Shown in pieces: positions 43,204 to 53,790 of a stretch of 64,000 nt of DNA. The notes beneath the pieces were generated by a model. That model worked only from the letters and a program-made list of their open reading frames with translations, searched no databases and was not told where the DNA came from. Made by a program: the position numbers and the translations under genes. Origin of the DNA: Dietzia timorensis (GTDB lineage: Bacteria; Actinomycetota; Actinomycetes; Mycobacteriales; Mycobacteriaceae); NCBI RefSeq assembly GCF_001659785.1, contig NZ_CP015961.1:1798001-1862000 (forward strand), given 5' to 3'. Numbering within the stretch: the first letter of the stretch is position 1; every line of letters begins with the position of its first letter.

Positions 43204-45321
43204 GTGTTCAGTCCTTCGGAAGTTGCCGAACTCACCAAAGACAGCAATCCGTCCAACTGGACCGAACTGGATTCTAAGGCCGTGGCGACTGCACGGATGC
43301 TCGCGGCCGATGCGGTCGAGAACTGCGGTAGCGGACACCCCGGCACCGCGATGAGCCTCGCTCCGCTCGCCTACTCGCTCTACCAGCGCGTGATGCGGAT
43401 CGATCCGGCGGATGCCGACTGGACCGGCCGGGACCGTTTCGTGCTCTCCGCCGGACACGCCAGCCTCTTGCAGTACGTCCAGCTCTACCTCGCCGGCTAC
43501 GGCCTCGAGATCGAGGACCTCAAGCAGCTGCGCACGTGGGGATCGCTGACCCCGGGACACCCGGAGGTCCACCACACCAAGGGCGTGGAAACGACCACCG
43601 GGCCTCTCGGACAGGGACTGGCAACGGCCGTCGGCATGGCCATGGCGGGCCGCTTCGAGCGTGGGCTGTTCGATCCGGAGGCTCCCGAGGGCAAGAGCCC
43701 CTTCGACCACTTCATCTACGTCATCGCCTCCGACGGCGACGTACAGGAGGGCGTGACCTCCGAGGCTTCCTCACTTGCGGGCACGCAGCAGCTAGGCAAC
43801 CTCGTCGTCGTGTACGACGCGAACAACATTTCTATCGAGGACGACACCGACATCGCCTTCACCGAGGACGTCGCGGCGCGCTACGAGGCCTACGGCTGGC
43901 ACGTCCTGCACGTCGACGGGGCGAACAATCTCGAAGCGATCGAGGACGCGCTGAAGACCTCGCGTCAGGTCACCGACAAGCCCTCCCTCATCGTCCTTCG
44001 TTCGGTGATCGGCTTCCCGGCCCCGAAGAAGATGAACACCGGCTCCTCCCACGGTGCCGCACTCGGCGCCGACGAGGTCGAGGCCGTGCGCGAGGCGGTC
44101 GGTCTGCAGGGCACCGCGCCGTTCGAGGTCGCCGCGGACGTGATCGAGCACACCCGAGAGGCGCTCGAGCGCGGCGCCCGCGTGCACGCACAGTGGGACG
44201 AGCTGTTCGCGCAGTGGGCCAACGCCAATCCGGAGCGCAAGGCGCTATACGACCGGCTCCGCGCGGGTGACCTGCCTTCGGGCTGGGATGGCGAACTGCC
44301 GACCTGGGAGCCCGATACCAAGGGCATCGCGACGCGCAAGGCCTCGGAGGCGACGATCCAGGCGCTCGCCGCCACGTTGCCCGAGCTGTGGGGCGGTTCC
44401 GCCGACCTCGCCGGATCGAACAACACGCTGATCAAGGACGCCGCTTCCTTCGGCCCCGAGTCGATTTCGACGTCGTCATTCTCGGCGAATCCGTACGGCC
44501 GAAACCTCCACTTCGGTATCCGTGAGCACGCCATGGCCGCGGTGCTCAACGGCATCGCACTGCACGGGAACACGCTCCCCTACGGCGGCACATTCCTCAT
44601 CTTCTCCGAGTACATGCGGCCCGCCGTCCGCCTCGCGGCCCTGCAGAACACACACGTGACCTACGTGTGGACGCACGATTCGATCGGCCTCGGCGAGGAC
44701 GGCCCGACTCACCAGCCGGTGGAACAGCTCGCAGCGCTTCGGGCGATCCCGAACCTGTCGATCCTTCGTCCGGCCGATGCCAACGAGACAGCCGCCGCCT
44801 GGGCCGCCGCGGTGAGCAAACCGGGCCCCAAGGGGCTCGCGCTCACCCGCCAGAACGTTCCGGTCATCGAAGGTACGAAGGAGTCCGCCCGCGATGGCGT
44901 CGAGCGCGGCGGCTACGTGCTCCGCGACTCGGAGGAGGGCATCGACGTCATTCTTCTCGCCACGGGGTCCGAGGTTGCCCTCGCGCTCGAAGCCGCCGAG
45001 GAACTCGGCGGACGTGGAATCGGAGCACGAGTAGTGTCGGTGCCGTGCTACGACTGGTTCCTCGAGCAGGACGAGGCGTACCGCAACGAAGTGCTCCCGC
45101 CTGAGGTTCGCGCGCGCGTTTCGGTGGAGGCGGGCATCGCGATGCCGTGGTACCGACTCCTCGGTGACCACGGGCGGGCGGTTTCGCTCGAACACTTCGG
45201 TGCTTCCGCCGACTACCAGACGCTGTACAACGAGTTCGGCATTACCCCCGCAGCTGTGGTCGCGGCCGCGGAGGAATCGATCGACGCGGCGAAGGCCGCA
45301 CGCGGCCGAGAGGACAACTGA
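43204..45321 (+). CDS. tkt: transketolase
   Basis: The 705-aa thiamine-diphosphate enzyme moves two-carbon units between sugar phosphates. Seen are NCGSGHPGTAMSLAPLAYSL, LSAGHASLLQY, TGPLGQGLATAVGMA, the TPP/Mg2+ motif around SDGDVQEGVTSEASSLAG, THDSIGLGEDGPTHQPVEQL in the pyrimidine domain and SVPCYDWFLEQ near the end. Length is normal. GTG start at 43204, with GGGAG 12 nt upstream. First gene of tkt-tal-zwf-opcA-pgl; its stop and the tal start share one base (TGATG). Confidence 0.97.
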   Translation: MFSPSEVAELTKDSNPSNWTELDSKAVATARMLAADAVENCGSGHPGTAMSLAPLAYSLYQRVMRIDPADADWTGRDRFVLSAGHASLLQYVQLYLAGYGLEIEDLKQLRTWGSLTPGHPEVHHTKGVETTTGPLGQGLATAVGMAMAGRFERGLFDPEAPEGKSPFDHFIYVIASDGDVQEGVTSEASSLAGTQQLGNLVVVYDANNISIEDDTDIAFTEDVAARYEAYGWHVLHVDGANNLEAIEDALKTSRQVTDKPSLIVLRSVIGFPAPKKMNTGSSHGAALGADEVEAVREAVGLQGTAPFEVAADVIEHTREALERGARVHAQWDELFAQWANANPERKALYDRLRAGDLPSGWDGELPTWEPDTKGIATRKASEATIQALAATLPELWGGSADLAGSNNTLIKDAASFGPESISTSSFSANPYGRNLHFGIREHAMAAVLNGIALHGNTLPYGGTFLIFSEYMRPAVRLAALQNTHVTYVWTHDSIGLGEDGPTHQPVEQLAALRAIPNLSILRPADANETAAAWAAAVSKPGPKGLALTRQNVPVIEGTKESARDGVERGGYVLRDSEEGIDVILLATGSEVALALEAAEELGGRGIGARVVSVPCYDWFLEQDEAYRNEVLPPEVRARVSVEAGIAMPWYRLLGDHGRAVSLEHFGASADYQTLYNEFGITPAAVVAAAEESIDAAKAARGREDN

Positions 45322-46421
45322 TGACCAACGCCAACCTTGCCGCCCTTGCGGCGTCGGGCGTTTCCATTTGGCTCGACGATCTCAACCGGGATCTCATCGA
45401 CTCGGGCACGCTCGAGGAGTACACCAGGGATCTGGCCATCGTCGGCGTGACGACGAACCCCGCGATCTTCAAGGCGGCGATCGCCGATGGTGACGCCTAC
45501 TCGGGGGCTATTTCCGAGGCCATCTCGAGCGCCGGAGACGCCCAGGGTGACGAGCTCGTCGACCATGTGGTCCGCGAACTCACGACCGAGGACGTGCGCC
45601 GCGCCTGCGACGTGCTTCGCCCGATCTACGACAACTCCCGTGGGGTCGACGGTCGTGTTTCCCTCGAAGTCGATCCGCGGCTCGCGCATGACACCGAGGC
45701 CACCGTCGCCCAGGCGCTCGAGCTGGCCGCCTCGGTCGATCGCCCCAACGTGATGATCAAGATCCCGGCGACCCTCGAGGGGCTCCCCGCTATCAGCCGG
45801 GTGCTCGCGGAAGGCGTCGATGTCAACGTCACGCTCATCTTCTCCCCCGACCGGTACCGGAAGGTCGCGCAGGCCTACATCTCCGGCCTTGCCGCCGCGC
45901 ATGCGAACGGACACGACATCTCGGCTATCCATTCGGTGGCCTCGGTATTCGTCTCGCGCCTCGACACCGAGGTCGACTGCCGGTTGTCCGAGGACTCCGA
46001 GCTGCGCGGTCTCGCGGGTCTCGCCGGCGCGCGACTGTGCCACGCGGAGTTCCAGGACATCACGCGCACCGCGGACTGGAAGGAGCTCGCCAGCGCCGGT
46101 GCCCAGCCGCAGCGTCTGCTGTGGGCGTCGACCGGAGTGAAGAACCCGGACTACCCGGACACGATGTATGTCACCGGGCTCGTCACCCACGGCACGGTCA
46201 ACACGCTGCCGATGGACACGATCACCGCGTTCGCCGAGCACGGCGAGGTCGGCGGCGACACGGTCCGCGGCACCGAGGAGGACTCCCGGTCGGTGTTCGC
46301 GCGACTCGCCGAGGAGGGAATCGACCTCGACGAGGTCTTCGCCCTCCTGGAGACCCAGGGCGTCGATAAGTTCATCAAGGCGTGGAACGATCTCTACGAC
46401 GCCGTGCGCGCACAGGTTTAA
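45321..46421 (+). CDS. tal: transaldolase
   Basis: The 366-aa enzyme transfers a dihydroxyacetone unit between sugar phosphates. Lys147 in RPNVMIKIPAT forms the Schiff base. GVTTNPAIFKAAI, SVASVFVSRLDTEVD and LLWASTGVKNPDYPDTMYV are typical of the longer actinobacterial Tal, usually ~360-370 aa. The ATG at 45321 overlaps the tkt stop by one base, so translation is coupled. A long-stem hairpin lies directly after it. Confidence 0.97.
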   Translation: MTNANLAALAASGVSIWLDDLNRDLIDSGTLEEYTRDLAIVGVTTNPAIFKAAIADGDAYSGAISEAISSAGDAQGDELVDHVVRELTTEDVRRACDVLRPIYDNSRGVDGRVSLEVDPRLAHDTEATVAQALELAASVDRPNVMIKIPATLEGLPAISRVLAEGVDVNVTLIFSPDRYRKVAQAYISGLAAAHANGHDISAIHSVASVFVSRLDTEVDCRLSEDSELRGLAGLAGARLCHAEFQDITRTADWKELASAGAQPQRLLWASTGVKNPDYPDTMYVTGLVTHGTVNTLPMDTITAFAEHGEVGGDTVRGTEEDSRSVFARLAEEGIDLDEVFALLETQGVDKFIKAWNDLYDAVRAQV

Positions 46422-46429
46422 CCAGGTGT

Positions 46430-46470
46430 ATGACGGCGGAGGCACCGAATTCTCCGGGCTCCGCCGTCAT
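46430..46470 (+). terminator. 12-bp-stem hairpin between tal and zwf
   Basis: ATGACGGCGGAG and CTCCGCCGTCAT pair perfectly with a 17-nt loop. No U-tract follows. It lies within the operon, 8 nt after tal and 36 nt before zwf, so it may partly end or stabilise the tkt-tal message. Its outer stem is the same as that of the hairpin at 49813-49862. Confidence 0.6.
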
Positions 46471-46505
46471 CGTGCATTTAGCCATTTGCATTGCCGAGAA
46501 AGGGC

Positions 46506-48077
46506 ATGGGGCCGGTGAGCTCTGAGGGACACGTACACGAGGACGTCGCGGACGAGGCGTGGACAAATCCACTGCGCGACCCGCGTGACAGGCGGCTGCC
46601 GCGCATCGCGGGGCCGTGCGGGATCGTCATCTTCGGGGTAACCGGGGATCTGTCGCGAAAGAAGCTCATACCGGCGATCTACGACCTGGCCAACCGCGGC
46701 CTGCTGCCGCCGGGGTTCGCGCTCATCGGTTTCGGGCGCCGCAAATGGGGTAACGACGAGTTCGCCGAATTCGCCAAGCAGTGCGCCAAGGAACGCTCGC
46801 GCACCAAGTTCCGCGAGGACGTGTGGGAGCGCCTCGCCGAAGGGCTGCGATTCGTGACCGGCACGTTCGACGGCGACGAGGGCTTCGACAGCCTCGCCGA
46901 AACCCTGGACGAGCTCGGCTCCGCCGGTAAGACCGCCGGAAACATCGCTTTCTACCTGTCGATCCCTCCGGACGATTTCCCGGTGGTGTGCCGGCAACTC
47001 GACCGCACCGGTGTCGCCGAGCCCGGAAACGACTCGTGGCGCCGAGTTGTCATCGAGAAGCCGTTCGGACACGACCTCGACAGCGCCCGCGAGCTCAACG
47101 ACGTCGTCGCCGCGGTGTTCCCCGAGGAATCGGTGTTCCGTATCGACCACTATCTCGGTAAGGAAACCGTCCAGAACATCATGGCGCTGCGCTTCGCCAA
47201 CCAACTGTTCGAACCCGTGTGGAACAGCAATTACGTCGACCACGTGCAGATCACAATGGCCGAGGACATCGGTCTCGGCGGGCGCGCTGGATACTACGAC
47301 GGAATCGGCGCGGCGCGCGACGTCATCCAGAATCACCTCATCCAGCTCATGGCGCTCGTGGCGATGGAGGAACCGATCAACTTCTCCGCGGCGGCGCTGC
47401 GCGAGGAGAAAATCAAGGTGCTCGAATCAGCGGCCCTGGCCGAGCCCATCGAGGACACGACGGCGCGGGGTGTGTACGGGGCGGGCTGGCAGGGCAGCGA
47501 AAAGGTGCTCGGCCTTCACGAGGAGGAGGGTTACGATCCGAACTCGACCACCGAGACCTACGCGGCGATCACCCTCGAGGTGCATAACCGGCGCTGGGGT
47601 GGGGTCCCTTTCTACCTCCGCACCGGCAAGCGGCTCGGGCGTCGTGTCACCGAGATCGCCGTGGTATTCGCCCGCGCCCCGCACCTGCCCTTCGACTCGA
47701 CGATGACCGAGGAACTCGGCTCCAATGCCCTCGTGATCCGCGTCCAGCCCGACGAGGGCGTGACGCTGCGCTTCGGCTCCAAGACCCCGGGGACGACGAT
47801 GGAGGTGCGCGATGTGTCGATGGACTTCGACTACGGTGAATCCTTCACTGTGGACTCCCCCGAGGCCTACGAACGGCTCATCCTCGACGTGCTGCTCGGG
47901 GCGCCCTCGCTGTTCCCCGAATCCCGCGAGGTAGAGCTGAGCTGGATGCTGCTCGACCCCGTGCTCGACGAGTGGGCGTCGCGCGGGCGGCCCGAAACCT
48001 ACGCGGCCGGAACCTGGGGGCCCAGCAGCGCCGACAAGATGCTGCAACGCGACGGCCGGAGCTGGAGGCGACCATGA
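46506..48077 (+). CDS. zwf: glucose-6-phosphate 1-dehydrogenase
   Basis: The enzyme (about 523 aa) oxidises glucose-6-phosphate with NADP+ in the first step of the pentose phosphate route. The cofactor fold has IFGVTGDLSRKKLIPAIYDL. The active site RIDHYLGKETVQN has the substrate His and Lys. EKPFGHDLDSA and PFYLRTGKRLGRRVTEIAVV follow. The start is uncertain: TTG 46491, ATG 46506 or GTG 46515. AAAGGG is too near the ATG and about 10 nt from the GTG, so the true start may be 46515. Its stop overlaps opcA (ATGA). Confidence 0.96.
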   Translation: MGPVSSEGHVHEDVADEAWTNPLRDPRDRRLPRIAGPCGIVIFGVTGDLSRKKLIPAIYDLANRGLLPPGFALIGFGRRKWGNDEFAEFAKQCAKERSRTKFREDVWERLAEGLRFVTGTFDGDEGFDSLAETLDELGSAGKTAGNIAFYLSIPPDDFPVVCRQLDRTGVAEPGNDSWRRVVIEKPFGHDLDSARELNDVVAAVFPEESVFRIDHYLGKETVQNIMALRFANQLFEPVWNSNYVDHVQITMAEDIGLGGRAGYYDGIGAARDVIQNHLIQLMALVAMEEPINFSAAALREEKIKVLESAALAEPIEDTTARGVYGAGWQGSEKVLGLHEEEGYDPNSTTETYAAITLEVHNRRWGGVPFYLRTGKRLGRRVTEIAVVFARAPHLPFDSTMTEELGSNALVIRVQPDEGVTLRFGSKTPGTTMEVRDVSMDFDYGESFTVDSPEAYERLILDVLLGAPSLFPESREVELSWMLLDPVLDEWASRGRPETYAAGTWGPSSADKMLQRDGRSWRRP

Positions 48078-48994
48078 TCATCGATCTTCCCAACACCTCG
48101 ACGGCGGCGCTCAACAAACGGCTGGTCAAGCTACGCGAGAATGCCGGTCTGCCGATGATCGGCCGCGTGCTCACACTCATCGTGGTCACCAACGAGGTCG
48201 TTGGCTCCGAATCTGCGATCCGCTCGGCGAACAACGCCTCTCGGGAGCATCCGTGCCGCGTCATCGTCGTGATTCGCGGCAACCGAGCCGCCGCCAATCG
48301 GCTGGACGCACAGATTCGCGTCGGCGGCGATGCCGGCGCTTCCGAGGTGATCGTGCTACGCACGAGCGGCGGGCTCACCACTCAGGGTGCGGCGCTCGCG
48401 ACGCCGCTGTTGCTTCCCGACACCCCGGTGGCCGCGTGGTGGCCCCGGAACTCCCCGACCAATCTCGCCGCCGATCGGATCGGGCAGCTCTGTCAACGCC
48501 GTATCACCGATTCGGACGCCGAGGGCCACCCCACCGACGCGCTCGCCAAGCGGGCGTCCGGTTACTCCCCCGGCGACACGGACCTCGCGTGGGCGCGTAT
48601 CACCCCGTGGCGCGCGCTCATGACCTCGCTGCTCGACCAGCCGCCCTACGAGAAGATCACCGCCGCGACCGTCGGCGGCCCCGAGTCCGCGGGATCCATC
48701 GACCTCGCCTGCGGCTGGCTCGCCGCGCGCCTGGGCATCGACGTGCGCCGCGCCGTCGGCAAGCAGATGGTCGTGCTCGAGCGGAAGAGCGGGAACATCG
48801 TCATCGAGGGCATCAATTCCAGAACCGTGGAGGTGCGCATCACCGGACAGGAACCGATGCGCGCCCCGCTGCCCGACCGGTCTGTGGCCGAATGCCTCGC
48901 CGAGGACCTGCGCCGGATGGATTCCGACGAGATATACGCCGAGGCGCTCACGGGTCTGGACCGAGTCATACACAGCTCGTCGTCTGACCGCTGA
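48074..48994 (+). CDS. opcA: glucose-6-phosphate dehydrogenase assembly/activator protein OpcA
   Basis: The 306-aa protein is needed for full activity of Zwf in actinobacteria and cyanobacteria. Family blocks are HPCRVIVVIRG, DAGASEVIVLRTSGGL, LLLPDTPVAAWWPRNSP and DLAWARITPWRALMTSLLDQ. The ATG at 48074 overlaps the zwf stop and has GGAGG 5 nt upstream. It sits, as usual, between zwf and pgl. No membrane or signal features are seen. Confidence 0.95.
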   Translation: MIIDLPNTSTAALNKRLVKLRENAGLPMIGRVLTLIVVTNEVVGSESAIRSANNASREHPCRVIVVIRGNRAAANRLDAQIRVGGDAGASEVIVLRTSGGLTTQGAALATPLLLPDTPVAAWWPRNSPTNLAADRIGQLCQRRITDSDAEGHPTDALAKRASGYSPGDTDLAWARITPWRALMTSLLDQPPYEKITAATVGGPESAGSIDLACGWLAARLGIDVRRAVGKQMVVLERKSGNIVIEGINSRTVEVRITGQEPMRAPLPDRSVAECLAEDLRRMDSDEIYAEALTGLDRVIHSSSSDR

Positions 48995-49024
48995 TCCGCT
49001 CTTCCCCCGCCGAGGAGGCCCGCC

Positions 49025-49780
49025 ATGCCAGGATTCGATCCCACTCACTTTCCCGCCCCGGACACGTTCGTGCACACGGATGTCGATGCACTTGCCGACG
49101 CTGCGGCTGACGCCATCGCCAAGGTTCTCGCGGACACCCGCGAATCCGAGGGCCGACCGGCGCGCATCAGCCTCACCGGCGGTGGCGCAGGCCTTCGCAC
49201 GGCGCGAAAGCTCGCCGACGCGGACATCGACTGGACGGGTGTCGAGGTGCACTTCGGGGACGAACGGTTTGTTCCACGCGACGACCCCGAGCGAAACTCC
49301 GCACAGATCCGCGAAGCGCTACTTGATCGCGTATCCGGATTGACTGTCGTCGATTGGCCCGCGCCCGGCGATGACGGTGCAGCGGACGTCGATGAGGCGG
49401 CCGCGAGCTTTGCAGCCGCTCACCCGCTTCCAGCCGGCGACGGACCGACGTTCGATCTGTTCCTCCTCGGCATGGGCGGCGAAGGGCACGTGAACTCGGT
49501 GTTCCCGCACAGCCCGCAGGTTGCCGCTGATGCTTCCGACATCATGCCCGTGCACGATTGCCCCAAGCCCCCGCCCGAGCGGATGACCTACTCGCTGGGT
49601 GTCGTGCGCCGCTCGGCGCACGTGTTCTTCCTCGTCGCCGGGGCGGAGAAAGCGGAAGCCGCCGCAGCGGCGCTCGGCGGCGCGGACCCGCAGCAGTGGC
49701 CGGCAGCCGGGGCACGCGGGACGGTCTCGACGCGTTGGTTCCTCGACGAGAGCGCGGCTGCAGATAATCCGGGACGGTAG
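49025..49780 (+). CDS. pgl: 6-phosphogluconolactonase
   Basis: The 251-aa enzyme (DevB type) hydrolyses 6-phosphogluconolactone made by Zwf. Seen are RISLTGGGAGLRTARKL, VEVHFGDERFVPRDDPERNS and LGMGGEGHVNSVFPHS with the catalytic His. GGAGG stands 6 nt before the ATG at 49025. It is the last gene of the operon, 30 nt after opcA; a strong hairpin follows. Confidence 0.95.
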   Translation: MPGFDPTHFPAPDTFVHTDVDALADAAADAIAKVLADTRESEGRPARISLTGGGAGLRTARKLADADIDWTGVEVHFGDERFVPRDDPERNSAQIREALLDRVSGLTVVDWPAPGDDGAADVDEAAASFAAAHPLPAGDGPTFDLFLLGMGGEGHVNSVFPHSPQVAADASDIMPVHDCPKPPPERMTYSLGVVRRSAHVFFLVAGAEKAEAAAAALGGADPQQWPAAGARGTVSTRWFLDESAAADNPGR

Positions 49781-49812
49781 CGGCTGCGCCCGCATGGGTG
49801 GCGCATAGATAA

Positions 49813-49862
49813 ATGACGGCGGACGCCGGGAACTCCTGGGGAGAACCGGCGTCCGCCGTCAT
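49813..49862. terminator. 17-bp-stem bidirectional terminator between pgl and secG
   Basis: ATGACGGCGGACGCCGG and CCGGCGTCCGCCGTCAT pair perfectly around a 16-nt loop. Read on the minus strand it is followed by a T-rich TTATCTAT, so it suits the secG transcript well; on the plus strand there is no U-run. The genes on both sides converge here. Confidence 0.75.
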
Positions 49863-49908
49863 AGATGTGTGAAGTTCTGTGCCGAGCGCCTACGAAAGAC
49901 GCGGAAGG

Positions 49909-50148
49909 CTAGAGGAACTCGAAGGTAACGCCCAGCCCGTAGACCAGGATGCATGCGAGCCAGAAGAGGCCGACCGCGACGGTGTAGATGTCGAGGTTGC
50001 GCTCGACGACGCTCGAACCCGAGAGGCTCGACTGCATGCCGCCGCCGAACAGCGAGGACAGGCCGCCGCCCTTACCCCGGTGCATGAGCACGAGGAACAG
50101 CAACAACAGGCTGCTCAGGACGAGCAGGATTTCCAGCGCGATCTTCAT
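49909..50148 (-). CDS. secG: preprotein translocase subunit SecG
   Basis: The 79-aa protein has two helices, about residues 4-22 and 54-74, joined by HRGKGGGLSSLFGGGMQSSL, the SecG loop. It belongs to the SecYEG channel and aids SecA-driven export. Its place after tpiA is conserved in actinobacteria. A 205-nt gap without visible gene lies between tpiA and secG. Confidence 0.95.
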   Translation of the reverse strand: MKIALEILLVLSSLLLLFLVLMHRGKGGGLSSLFGGGMQSSLSGSSVVERNLDIYTVAVGLFWLACILVYGLGVTFEFL

Positions 50149-50353
50149 TCGCTGCCGCTTCCTTTCCCAGTAGCGAGGGCTGCGGGGACTCCGCAGCTCA
50201 CGCGACTTAAGCGTCGACCGGCGCTCATCCCAGACGGACGATTCCGCGAGGGTGCGCGCACAACTCGGTCAACTCTACCGATTCCGCTTGCCTCCCTGCC
50301 AATCGCCACGCCGCCGGCACCCTTGAGGTACGGCAGCGGCGCGGCCTGTGGCG

Positions 50354-51157
50354 TTACTTGGAGCCGCCGAGCGGGCCGTCCGCGGCGATCGCGGACAACT
50401 GGGCGAACTCGTCGGGCTTGAGAGACGCGCCGCCGACGAGGCCGCCGTCGACATCGTCCTGGGTGATGAGTTCGCCGATATTGCCGGAATTGACCGAACC
50501 GCCGTAGAGCACACGCACCTTCGCAGCGACCTCTGCGCCGGCGATGTCGGCGAGCGCCGAACGAATCGCGGCGCACACCTCTTGGGCATCGGCTGCGGAG
50601 GCGGTCTTTCCCGTGCCGATGGCCCACACCGGCTCGTATGCGATCACGGAGTTGCCGATCTGCTCGGCACTCAGGCCCGCAAGCGAACCCGTGAGCTGCT
50701 TGACGACGAAGTCGACGTGTGTGCCGGCCTCGCGGATCTCGAGCTTCTCGCCGACGCAGACGATCGGCGTCATCTTTGCCTCGAGCACCTTGGCTGCTTT
50801 GGCCGCGACGAGCTCGTCGGTTTCGGCGTGGTAATCGCGGCGCTCGGAATGACCGACAACCACGTAGGTGCAGCCGAGCTTCGCAAGCATCGACGCCGAG
50901 ACCTCTCCGGTGTAGGCGCCCGAAACATGTGCCGAGACGTCCTGAGCTCCGTACGCGAACGGGAGCTTATCTCCCTCGACGACGACCTGGACCCCTCGAA
51001 TATCGACGAACGGCGGGATGAACGCAACGTCGACCTTCTCGGTGTACTTGTCCGGGAGTGCGAAGGACACCTTCTGGACGAGCGCGATGGCCTCGAGGTG
51101 GTTGAGGTTCATCTTCCAATTGCCGGCAATGAGCGGCGTGCGCGAACTGGTGGACAT
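50354..51157 (-). CDS. tpiA: triosephosphate isomerase
   Basis: The 267-aa TIM-barrel enzyme interconverts glyceraldehyde-3-phosphate and dihydroxyacetone phosphate. Lys in GNWKMNLNH, His in [12 protein letters not shown], the catalytic Glu in [15 protein letters not shown] (loop 6 follows) and [10 protein letters not shown] for phosphate are all present. The ATG at 51157 has AAGGAAGG upstream. It follows pgk by 28 nt. The longer frame to 51379 lies within pgk and is rejected. Confidence 0.97.
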   Translation of the reverse strand: MSTSSRTPLIAGNWKMNLNHLEAIALVQKVSFALPDKYTEKVDVAFIPPFVDIRGVQVVVEGDKLPFAYGAQDVSAHVSGAYTGEVSASMLAKLGCTYVVVGHSERRDYHAETDELVAAKAAKVLEAKMTPIVCVGEKLEIREAGTHVDFVVKQLTGSLAGLSAEQIGNSVIAYEPVWAIGTGKTASAADAQEVCAAIRSALADIAGAEVAAKVRVLYGGSVNSGNIGELITQDDVDGGLVGGASLKPDEFAQLSAIAADGPLGGSK

Positions 51158-51185
51158 GGCTGCCTTCCTTTTCGGTTCGAAGCGA

Positions 51186-52397
51186 TTACTTGGCGAGCGC
51201 AGTAACGCCCGGCAGTTCCTTGCCCTCGAGGTACTCGAGGGAGGCTCCGCCTCCGGTGGAGATGTGTGAGAAGTTCTCCTCGCCGAGGCCGAGGGTGCGC
51301 ACCGCGGCGGCGGAGTCCCCTCCACCGACCACGGAGAACGCGCCGTCCTTGGTTGCGGAGATGATGGCTTCAGCGACACCTCGAGTGCCGTGTGCGAAGG
51401 CCGGGAACTCGAACACGCCCATCGGGCCGTTCCAGAAGATCGTCTTCGCGGCGCCGAGCTTCTCGGCGAAGGCCTTCACGGACTCCGGTCCGATGTCGAG
51501 TCCCATCTTGCCCTCCGGGATGGAGTCGACGGCCACCGTTTCGTGCGGGGCGTCCGCGGCGAAACCTTCGGCGGCGACGACGTCGGACGGAAGCGCGATC
51601 ACGTCGCCGAACCGAGCGAGCAGGTCCTTGCACGTGTCGATCATGTCGTCTTGCAGCAGGGACGAGCCGACACTGTAGCCCTGGGCCGCGAGGAATGTGA
51701 AGCACATACCTCCGCCGATGACGAGCGTGTCAACCTTTGGCGCGAGGGACTCGATGACGCCAAGCTTGTCGGATACCTTCGAGCCGCCGAGCACGACGGC
51801 GTAGGGGTGCTTGGTGTCGCCGGTGAGCGACTGCAGCACGTCCACCTCGGCCTGGACGAGCTTGCCGGCGTAGGACGGGAGAATCGAGGCGACATCGAAC
51901 ACCGAGGCCTGCTTGCGGTGGACCACGCCGAACCCGTCCGAGACGAACGCGCCGTCTTCGCCCACGAGAGAGGCGAGCTCTTTGGCGAACTCCGCGCGCT
52001 CCGCATCGTCCTTCGACGTCTCGCGCGGATCGAAACGGACGTTCTCGACGAGCAGCACGTCTCCGTCGGTGAGACCGTTCGCCCGCTCACGTGCATCGGA
52101 TCCGACAACGTCTTCGGCGAGCTGCACGTACTGATCCAATTGTGACGAAAGCTCCTCGGCAACGGGGCCGAGCGAAAACTCGGAGTCGGCCTCACCCTTG
52201 GGGCGGCCCAGGTGGGCCGTGATCACGAGTGCCGCACCGGCGTCGAGGAGAGCCTTGAGCGTCGGGATGGACGCGGTGATGCGGCCGGTGTCGGTAATGG
52301 TCGACCCGTCGAGCGGAACGTTGAAGTCCGAGCGTACGAGGATCTTGCGGCCGGAGACGCCGGCGGACAGCAGGTCGTCGAGAGTATTGACGTTCAT
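51186..52397 (-). CDS. pgk: phosphoglycerate kinase
   Basis: The 403-aa glycolytic kinase makes ATP from 1,3-bisphosphoglycerate. Seen are [33 protein letters not shown] and, for nucleotide binding, [18 protein letters not shown] and [10 protein letters not shown]. The ATG at 52397 is chosen because GAGG lies 6 nt upstream; a longer start at 52436 would run into the hairpin. That 16-bp hairpin separates it from gap. Confidence 0.97.
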   Translation of the reverse strand: MNVNTLDDLLSAGVSGRKILVRSDFNVPLDGSTITDTGRITASIPTLKALLDAGAALVITAHLGRPKGEADSEFSLGPVAEELSSQLDQYVQLAEDVVGSDARERANGLTDGDVLLVENVRFDPRETSKDDAERAEFAKELASLVGEDGAFVSDGFGVVHRKQASVFDVASILPSYAGKLVQAEVDVLQSLTGDTKHPYAVVLGGSKVSDKLGVIESLAPKVDTLVIGGGMCFTFLAAQGYSVGSSLLQDDMIDTCKDLLARFGDVIALPSDVVAAEGFAADAPHETVAVDSIPEGKMGLDIGPESVKAFAEKLGAAKTIFWNGPMGVFEFPAFAHGTRGVAEAIISATKDGAFSVVGGGDSAAAVRTLGLGEENFSHISTGGGASLEYLEGKELPGVTALAK

Positions 52398-52433
52398 GAG
52401 TACCTCGAAATCGTTGGGATTGGTGATAGAGAA

Positions 52434-52476
52434 CAATGCCCAAGTCGCGGATATTCTGCACGCGACTTGGGCATTG
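52434..52476 (-). terminator. 16-bp-stem hairpin between gap and pgk
   Basis: CAATGCCCAAGTCGCG and CGCGACTTGGGCATTG pair perfectly around an 11-nt loop. On the minus strand it is followed by TTCTCT, a weak U-rich tail. It is 42 nt after the gap stop and 36 nt before the pgk ATG, so it should reduce read-through into pgk-tpiA-secG or stabilise the gap message. Confidence 0.65.
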
Positions 52477-52518
52477 TGAGTGGACTCTTCTGAGAGTCGA
52501 TGGGTACCGGTGCGGTAT

Positions 52519-53538
<1,020 letters not shown>

Positions 53539-53790
53539 TTACTCCTAGAGATATGTGAAAAGTCTTGAGCTTTTACTGGGTCCGTTGCGGGGGCTGCCCA
53601 CTCGGGATGCGCCCCGATGGAACCGATTGCCTCGATCCTCCGTGACCCGTATGGGCCCGGTGGCGAACAACCGCCACGAGTAGGTGGTGGTCCAGCGGGT
53701 ACTGCCGCGATTTACGCAGCCCACGGCCTCCACCCTAGCGAACTTGCCCACGTCGTTGCGGGAGGCATCCCGGAATCATGACGTCGGAGT

